DNA from: Candidatus Methylarchaceae archaeon HK01M
GTDB lineage: Archaea; Thermoproteota; Nitrososphaeria; Nitrososphaerales; JACAEJ01
Direction: 5' to 3'
NCBI GenBank assembly: GCA_024256245.1
Contig: JAKLZD010000094.1
Span: 1-17,762 of the forward strand
DNA: 17,762 nt
Shown: positions 13,722-17,762 of the stretch, piece by piece
Layout: each line of letters opens with the position of its first letter
How positions within the stretch are numbered: position 1 is the first letter of the stretch
Position numbers and translations under genes: made by a program
The notes under the pieces: model-generated
What the model was told of the DNA's origin: nothing
Seen by the model: the letters and a program-made list of their open reading frames with translations, nothing else
Databases searched by the model: none

Positions 13722-15656
13722 TCAGCTTTTCGCCATTTTCTTGAGCTCTTCGTAAGCCCTTTTAACTTCTTCTACTGAAGCTTCATCCTCAAGTGTCGAT
13801 AGATCGCCGATGGAACTGCCTGTAGCCACTGCCTTTAAAACACGCCTCATGATCTTCCCACTTCTAGTCTTTGGAAGACTCGTTACAAAGTATATCTCTT
13901 CTGGCGTTGCTATGGGGCCTATAACTTTCCTAATATGCTCCTTCAATTCTTCTACAAATTTCTCGGAGGGTTCATAATTCTGTCTTGGTATAGCGAAGAT
14001 GGTGATAATCTCTCCCTTTATGGGGTCCGGCTTTCCTATTACCGCTGCCTCAGCTATGCCAGGATGGGCTACTGCAGCGCTCTCAAGCTCAGCAGCACCC
14101 AATCTATGACCGGCTATCTTCAATACCTCATCTGCTCTTCCCAGTATCCAAAAGTAACCTTCTTGATCCTTGATAGCATAGTCTGATGTAAAGTACATAC
14201 TTGGAAACTTTGACCAATAGGTTTGTTTATACCTCTCTGGATCCTTGTATATAGTCATCAACATCCCAGGCCAAGGCCTTCTTATGATCAAGTAACCTCT
14301 TTCCCCTGGAGAAGTAGGCTCACCATTGTCTTTGACGACTTCTGCATCGATACCTGGTAGTGGGAAGGTCACAGACCCTGGCTTAAGGGGTACCATATCC
14401 AGTCCTGGAAGCGGCGAAATCATTATTCCTCCTGTCTCAGTCTGCCACCAAGTATCCACTATCGGACATCTACTTTTTCCTATGTTTTTGTAGTACCAGA
14501 TCCACGCTTCAGGGTTTATCGGCTCGCCGACGGTACCCAGAATCTTTAAGCTACTCAGATCGTGTCTCTTTGGCCCTTCCTCTCCATACCTCATGAACAT
14601 TCGAATAGCTGTAGGGGAGGTATAAAATGCAGTGACCCTGAATTTATCTATGATCTGCCACCACCTATCGATGGATGGATAGTCGGGCGCACCTTCGTAA
14701 ACGACCAAAGTTGCACCATGGCTTAAAGGAGCGTAGACTATGTTGCTATGCCCTGTGACCCAACCTACGTCTGCTGTGCACCAATAGACGGTATCCTCTC
14801 TGATGTCGAAGACCCATTTAAAGACCGAGTGGTTGTAGACAATATACCCTCCAGTTGAGTGGACGATACCTTTAGGTTTGCCCGTTGTTCCTGATGTGTA
14901 AAGTATATAGATTGGGTGTGTGGACTCGACAGGCTCAGGCTTGACATAGGGTTCTGCATCTTTGAGAAGATCTTTGAGCCAGTAGTCTCGTCCTTCCTTA
15001 CAATTGACTTCCAAGTCTGTCCTTTTGACCACGATGACACTTTCAACCGATGGACACTCAGTCAAAGCTTCGTCAACGGTATCTTTTAGTCTGAGGACCT
15101 TTCCTCTCCGAAAGGCTCCATTCGACGTTATAAGAACTTTGGCTTCTGTCTCTTTGACCCTGTCAGCCAAGGCTCTTGCACTGAAGCCTGAGAAGATTAC
15201 TGTATGGGGGGCCCCAAGCCTAGCGCAAGCAAGCATGAAGATAGGCAACTCAGGTATCATAGGCAGATACAATGCAACTCTGTCGCCTTTTCTAATCCCT
15301 AGATTTCTAAGGACTGAAGCGAACTTGTTCGTTTCTCTATAGAGATCCGAGTAACTGAGGGTGTTGCTATCTCCTGGCTCACCTTCCCAGTAAAGGGCGA
15401 CCTTATTTCTGCGCCAAGTTTTATCATGGAAATCGACACATTGGTAGGATGCGTTCAACTGGCCTCCTACAAACCACCTAGAGAAAGGCGGCTCCCCATC
15501 CAAGACCTTATCCCAGCACCTGAACCATTCCAGTTTTCTAGCCTCTTCGTCCCAAAAGTTTTCCATGTCCTCAAGAGAGCGACTATAGACATCTGAGTAT
15601 CTCTTAGAGGGCCAATACTTGGATTCAAAGGGTAAGGATGTAGATTCAGATGACAC
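13722..15656 (-). CDS. acs: Acetyl-CoA synthetase (AMP-forming)
   Basis: The enzyme makes acetyl-CoA from acetate, ATP and CoA via acetyl-AMP. The P-loop-like YTSGTTGKPKG is at 253-263. The acetate/adenine pocket sequence IVDTWWQTETGG has the tryptophan pair typical of true acetyl-CoA synthetases. The hinge region GRADEVLKIAGHRLGAAE and the catalytic lysine K601 in PKTRSGKIMRRVL close the list. Length (644) is normal. The start is taken as GTG at 15656 because GGAGGT (15666-15671) lies 9 bases upstream; a TTG at 15665 would overlap the spacing region. SGK lysines of this kind are acetylated to switch the enzyme off in many organisms. A Cys-rich small gene lies 89 bases upstream on the same strand. 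Propionate or similar short acids could also be substrates. Confidence 0.94.
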   Translation of the reverse strand: MSSESTSLPFESKYWPSKRYSDVYSRSLEDMENFWDEEARKLEWFRCWDKVLDGEPPFSRWFVGGQLNASYQCVDFHDKTWRRNKVALYWEGEPGDSNTLSYSDLYRETNKFASVLRNLGIRKGDRVALYLPMIPELPIFMLACARLGAPHTVIFSGFSARALADRVKETEAKVLITSNGAFRRGKVLRLKDTVDEALTECPSVESVIVVKRTDLEVNCKEGRDYWLKDLLKDAEPYVKPEPVESTHPIYILYTSGTTGKPKGIVHSTGGYIVYNHSVFKWVFDIREDTVYWCTADVGWVTGHSNIVYAPLSHGATLVVYEGAPDYPSIDRWWQIIDKFRVTAFYTSPTAIRMFMRYGEEGPKRHDLSSLKILGTVGEPINPEAWIWYYKNIGKSRCPIVDTWWQTETGGIMISPLPGLDMVPLKPGSVTFPLPGIDAEVVKDNGEPTSPGERGYLIIRRPWPGMLMTIYKDPERYKQTYWSKFPSMYFTSDYAIKDQEGYFWILGRADEVLKIAGHRLGAAELESAAVAHPGIAEAAVIGKPDPIKGEIITIFAIPRQNYEPSEKFVEELKEHIRKVIGPIATPEEIYFVTSLPKTRSGKIMRRVLKAVATGSSIGDLSTLEDEASVEEVKRAYEELKKMAKS

Positions 15657-15665
15657 TCTTAACAA

Positions 15666-15671
15666 ACCTCC
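15666..15671 (-). promoter_or_regulatory. Strong ribosome binding site deciding the acs start
   Basis: GGAGGT on the minus strand lies 9 bases before GTG at 15656 and directly abuts the upstream in-frame TTG. The spacing favours GTG as start codon. Confidence 0.7.
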
Positions 15672-15745
15672 TTTTCTCCAATAAATTTATGAAGCTATCC
15701 TAATAAAGAATATGATAGACAGCGATAATTAATTAAGTGTCTAAT

Positions 15746-15994
15746 TTACTTGGAGCCTTTCAGACCAGCACAGTGGACCTCTCCCTTAAACCTTCTCATA
15801 AAAGACTCACATGCAAAACACTCTAAGAAAGGAACTTCCTCTTTTATTACGGGACATAAGACCGACTCGTATTTCATATTTTTCATCATCTTACCACTTA
15901 CAGCCCCCTTTAATACCTCTTTGACTTCCTTCGACACTCTCAAAGGTTTCTCCCTTTTCAGTACTTTTATAGAATATTTTGGTTGATCTTTCAT
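15746..15994 (-). CDS. Small four-cysteine protein of unknown function
   Basis: This 82-residue frame has a basic N-terminal half (many lysines, SKEVKEVLKG) and a C-terminal half with four cysteines: C47 in LCPVIKEEVPF, C59 and C62 in ECFACESF, and C75 in VHCAGL. The spacing C-x11-C-x2-C-x12-C could hold zinc or an iron-sulfur cluster. I do not recognise a family. The ATG at 15994 is preferred over the TTG at 16003. A TATA-like TTTATATT at 16024-16031 lies about 30 bases upstream of that ATG. It precedes acs on the same strand with an 89-base gap, so it may be co-transcribed with it, but acs has its own strong ribosome binding site and possibly its own promoter. Confidence 0.65.
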   Translation of the reverse strand: MKDQPKYSIKVLKREKPLRVSKEVKEVLKGAVSGKMMKNMKYESVLCPVIKEEVPFLECFACESFMRRFKGEVHCAGLKGSK

Positions 15995-16023
15995 CACTAT
16001 CAAACTAAGATTCGAATTTTTAA

Positions 16024-16031
16024 AATATAAA
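16024..16031 (-). promoter_or_regulatory. Putative TATA box of the four-cysteine gene
   Basis: TTTATATT on the minus strand is centred about 33 bases before the ATG at 15994, predicting a leader of under 10 bases. No Shine-Dalgarno sequence is visible, consistent with near-leaderless translation. Confidence 0.45.
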
Positions 16032-16279
16032 GCAGGAGGTCAAATTATCGTAAACAACTTCACCAAATTTGATATTTCAATGCCATTTTTAAGGGTCGAA
16101 CTCCATACCTTGACTCGATCTGATTCTTTTAGCGCAACTTTAATGCGGTTCATGAATTTGTATATGAAGGTAAAAGAGATGAATAAAAGAGAAGTCAAGT
16201 TTAGACCTATAGTTTATGAAAAAAGGCAAAGTCAAGGAGGATAAGGCGAAAGATAGGAAGATGGTGCTATGCCGAAAGG

Positions 16280-16642
16280 TTGGTGTTTAAAATAGATGTA
16301 GAGCAGATATTCAAGGTTATTATCGTAAATCTGATTCTTTCTAAGAGACCTGAAAAAGCACTCGAACTCATCAGTAAGCACTATAGTGTCGAAGTACCTA
16401 AGTTGAAGGTTGGCATGCCCAAAAGACATAGGAAAGTTATTGGATGCTATGTTGAAAAAACCAATACTATTCATGTCTCAAACCAAGACGCATTATATAA
16501 TCCATATGTGATACTTCATGAATTTTACCATCACTTGAGAACACATGACGGAGTACATAGAGGCACTGAAAAATACGCCAACAAATTCTCAAAAGATTAC
16601 ATAGATGTGTATAAAGAGTATTTTCACAATCATTCAATATGA
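16280..16642 (+). CDS. Minimal zincin-type metallopeptidase (HExxH)
   Basis: The 120-residue protein has the zinc motif HEFYH (H80, E81, H84) in VILHEFYHHLRTH. A glutamate follows 13 residues later (E97) in TEKYANKFSKDYI. This H-E-x-x-H...E-x-x-A-N-x-F arrangement recalls the ImmA/IrrE-like minimal gluzincins, with E97 as likely third ligand. The N-terminal half is a helix-rich segment (VEQIFKVIIVNLILSKRPEKALELISKHY). A strand preceding the motif has a typical zincin edge sequence (NTIHVSN). No signal peptide, membrane segment or helix-turn-helix is present. The start is unclear: TTG at 16280 or GTG at 16283, near GAAAGGT. An ImmA-type role would be cleavage of a repressor, but no partner repressor is adjacent, so the function is unknown. 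Confidence 0.65.
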   Translation: MVFKIDVEQIFKVIIVNLILSKRPEKALELISKHYSVEVPKLKVGMPKRHRKVIGCYVEKTNTIHVSNQDALYNPYVILHEFYHHLRTHDGVHRGTEKYANKFSKDYIDVYKEYFHNHSI

Positions 16643-16648
16643 CCATAA

Positions 16649-16657
16649 GATAAATAT
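16649..16657 (+). promoter_or_regulatory. TATA box of trmO
   Basis: GATAAATAT predicts a transcription start near 16679, 2 bases before the ATG at 16681. This favours that ATG, as a leaderless start, over the in-frame ATG at 16669, which would be upstream of transcription. Confidence 0.5.
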
Positions 16658-16680
16658 CTGAATATTTAATGTTGAACATA

Positions 16681-17142
16681 ATGAGTAAAGATATTAAGTT
16701 TAGATCGATAGGTTACGTGGAGACCGATTCAAACGAAGACTTAATAAAAGTAGATAAAGAGAAAGTCGTATCTAAAGTAATTTTATTTGAAGAATTCACT
16801 GAAGCGTTAGATGGTGTAGAGGACTTCTCACATCTATTCATCATCTTTCACCTACATAAAGTCGTTTCTAGAAGATCAGCATTGAAGATTCATCCAAGAA
16901 GAAGACTAGACCTCCCTTTAGTCGGAGTCTTCGCAACAAAATCCCCTTACAGACCAAATCCTATAGGTCTGACACTAGTCGAACTTATAGAGATAAAGGG
17001 GAATATTGTAAAGGTAAAGGGTCTAGATGCTATAGACGGCACTCCTGTAATAGATATAAAGCCCTACTTTCCTCCTGATGCAGCCTTAAAGGTTCGTGCC
17101 CCCAAATGGTTGACGAAGCTTCGTAAAATAAATTATTTATAG
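16681..17142 (+). CDS. trmO: TrmO/TsaA-family tRNA (t6A37) N6-methyltransferase
   Basis: The protein (153 residues from the ATG at 16681) is a single-domain TsaA/TrmO enzyme. It opens with FRSIGYVETD. It has the conserved DGVEDFSHLFIIFHLHK (about 44-60), the SAM-site signature VFATKSPYRPNPIGLTLVEL (about 83-102) and GLDAIDGTPVIDIKPY (about 115-130). TrmO uses SAM to methylate the N6 of threonylcarbamoyl-adenosine at position 37, in E. coli of tRNA-Thr(GGU). It lacks the C-terminal extension of the bacterial enzyme, as is usual in archaea. The stop codon lies 1 base from that of the convergent Lrp gene. The tRNA-Thr of this window has A37, but it is about 5 kb away and is not a proven substrate. 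Confidence 0.9.
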   Translation: MSKDIKFRSIGYVETDSNEDLIKVDKEKVVSKVILFEEFTEALDGVEDFSHLFIIFHLHKVVSRRSALKIHPRRRLDLPLVGVFATKSPYRPNPIGLTLVELIEIKGNIVKVKGLDAIDGTPVIDIKPYFPPDAALKVRAPKWLTKLRKINYL

Positions 17143-17143
17143 A

Positions 17144-17584
17144 TCAGACGAGTCTGAAATCTTCCTTGATGGTTGTCAAGACCAGGTGTGTGTTCGTCCT
17201 TTCCACGAAGGGCATCCTTAGAATTGACTTAGTGAATCTGCTCAAATCCTCCCTGTTATGGAATTTGGCTATTATGATGGCATCGGTCAGACCTGTTATA
17301 TCGTAAACAGCGCATATATTCGCCAACTTCGCTATCTCTCTCTCCATCTCAAGAAGCTTACCTTTAGAGACGGTTACTTCGGTAATCACTGTGAGCTCGT
17401 ATCCGAGCTTCTCTTGATCTAGTATCGCAGAGTACCCCTTTATCACCCCCTCTTTCTCCATCTTCTTTGTTCTAGAAAGTACTGTCCCCACAGCCACACC
17501 TATCCTGCTGGCTATCTCCCTGTATGAGAGTCGCCCATCCTTTAGATACTCGGATAAGATCTTCCTGTCTATATCATCGAGCAT
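17144..17584 (-). CDS. Lrp/AsnC-family transcription regulator
   Basis: The 146-residue protein begins with the Lrp helix-turn-helix, LDDIDRKILSEYLKDGRLSYREIASRIG and VAVGTVLSRTKKMEKEGVIKGY (residues 2-51). A short linker and a RAM ligand-binding domain follow (about 62-140, with ICAVYDITGLTDAIIIAKF and the closing strand TNTHLVLTTIKEDF). Such regulators form dimers or octamers and respond to amino acids or other small molecules; the ligand is not evident. The ATG at 17584 has GAGGT 9 bases upstream. A TATA-like CAATTTAAATAT lies near 17617-17630 and an imperfect palindrome (17598-17614) sits between it and the gene, which suggests autoregulation. Confidence 0.92.
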   Translation of the reverse strand: MLDDIDRKILSEYLKDGRLSYREIASRIGVAVGTVLSRTKKMEKEGVIKGYSAILDQEKLGYELTVITEVTVSKGKLLEMEREIAKLANICAVYDITGLTDAIIIAKFHNREDLSRFTKSILRMPFVERTNTHLVLTTIKEDFRLV

Positions 17585-17597
17585 GAGTATCTAACCT

Positions 17598-17614
17598 CGG
17601 TATGTTATACGCGA
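17598..17614 (-). promoter_or_regulatory. Candidate operator of the Lrp/AsnC gene
   Basis: An inverted repeat with core GTAT-GTT-ATAC (17600-17610) is flanked by TCG on one side and GCGA on the other, symmetric if one base is bulged. It lies between the TATA-like element (about 17617-17630) and the start codon at 17584. Binding by the Lrp product is inferred only from position and symmetry. Confidence 0.35.
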
Positions 17615-17672
17615 TCGGATATTTAAATTGCACAAATATACATTAAAATTACGATTCTTAGTACAAAACAGG

Positions 17673-17762
17673 TTATTCATTCTCTCCCCTATCCCATTCA
17701 TTGTTCCACTTTCTACAGATATAGTGACTGATTTTCCAAAAACCAACTGATGGAGGCTTTTG
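17673..17762 (-). CDS. Possible C-terminal end of a gene entering from the right edge
   Basis: A minus-strand frame is open from the window edge to a TAA at 17673 (29 codons). It reads KPPSVGFWKISHYI, then CRKWNNEWDRGENE. The aromatic and charged content looks protein-like, but an open frame this short occurs often by chance. The family is unknown. Confidence 0.25.
   Translation of the reverse strand, partial: QKPPSVGFWKISHYICRKWNNEWDRGENE

Noticed and set aside
16152..16290. Two overlapping tiny frames (30 and 24 codons) before the mini zincin, one lysine-rich
   Set aside because: Neither has a clear ribosome binding site and both are short enough to be chance; possible leader peptides, but not supportable.
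1..17762. CRISPR array, insertion sequence or toxin-antitoxin module
   Set aside because: No spaced direct repeats, transposase or terminal inverted repeats were seen. The RHH gene has no toxin partner on its own strand; its divergent neighbour is a C1A protease.

Overview
The window is a chromosomal segment of an archaeon, with about 20 genes on both strands. The archaeal markers are pelota (Dom34), an archaeal-type DnaG with a Toprim domain, a PriS-type primase, a four-subunit pyruvate:ferredoxin oxidoreductase, an ADP-forming acyl-CoA synthetase alpha subunit, Lrp-type regulators, and TATA boxes placed for leaderless or short-leader transcripts. The overall style (TACK-like housekeeping set, SWIM-finger protein, ribbon-helix-helix regulator with a Cys/His tail) suggests a Thaumarchaeota/Bathyarchaeota-like lineage. 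This placement is an inference, because no rRNA is present.

Layout. 1-184 (-): N-terminus of an Ncs6/TtuA-type tRNA thiolation ATPase, cut by the window edge. 309-2133 (+): a site-2 protease with two PDZ domains, then cutA. 2145-4385 (-): dnaG followed by pelota, probably one RNA-surveillance operon. 4503-7435 (-): porC-porD-porA-porB, closed by a hairpin. 7699-8535 (+): a metallo-beta-lactamase-fold hydrolase. 8601-9957: a ribbon-helix-helix regulator and a papain-like cysteine protease, divergently transcribed around a palindrome. 10184-10276 (+): a tiny Lys/Tyr-rich protein. 10296-11063 (-): an unusually compact PriS-type primase. 11064-11503: a possible gene remnant and a tRNA-Thr(UGU) with a 12-nt insertion in its D arm. 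11602-11988 (+): a SWIM zinc-finger protein. 12001-15656 (-): ADP-forming acyl-CoA synthetase alpha subunit and AMP-forming acetyl-CoA synthetase. 15746-17762: a four-Cys mini-protein, a mini zincin, trmO, an Lrp/AsnC regulator and a possible gene edge.

How the genes fit together. The metabolic core is acetyl-CoA: pyruvate synthase interconverts pyruvate and acetyl-CoA with ferredoxin, Acs activates acetate with ATP, and the ACD alpha subunit (no beta subunit in view) would normally make ATP from acyl-CoA. This suits an anaerobic, acetate/pyruvate-handling archaeon. A second theme is RNA quality and tRNA modification: pelota, DnaG (an exosome partner in archaea), TrmO, the thiolation enzyme and tRNA-Thr. 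I see no CRISPR array, insertion sequence or rRNA. No clearly new multi-gene system stands out. The most unusual items are the tRNA-Thr insertion, the compact PriS, the palindrome between the regulator and protease genes, and several small orphan proteins.
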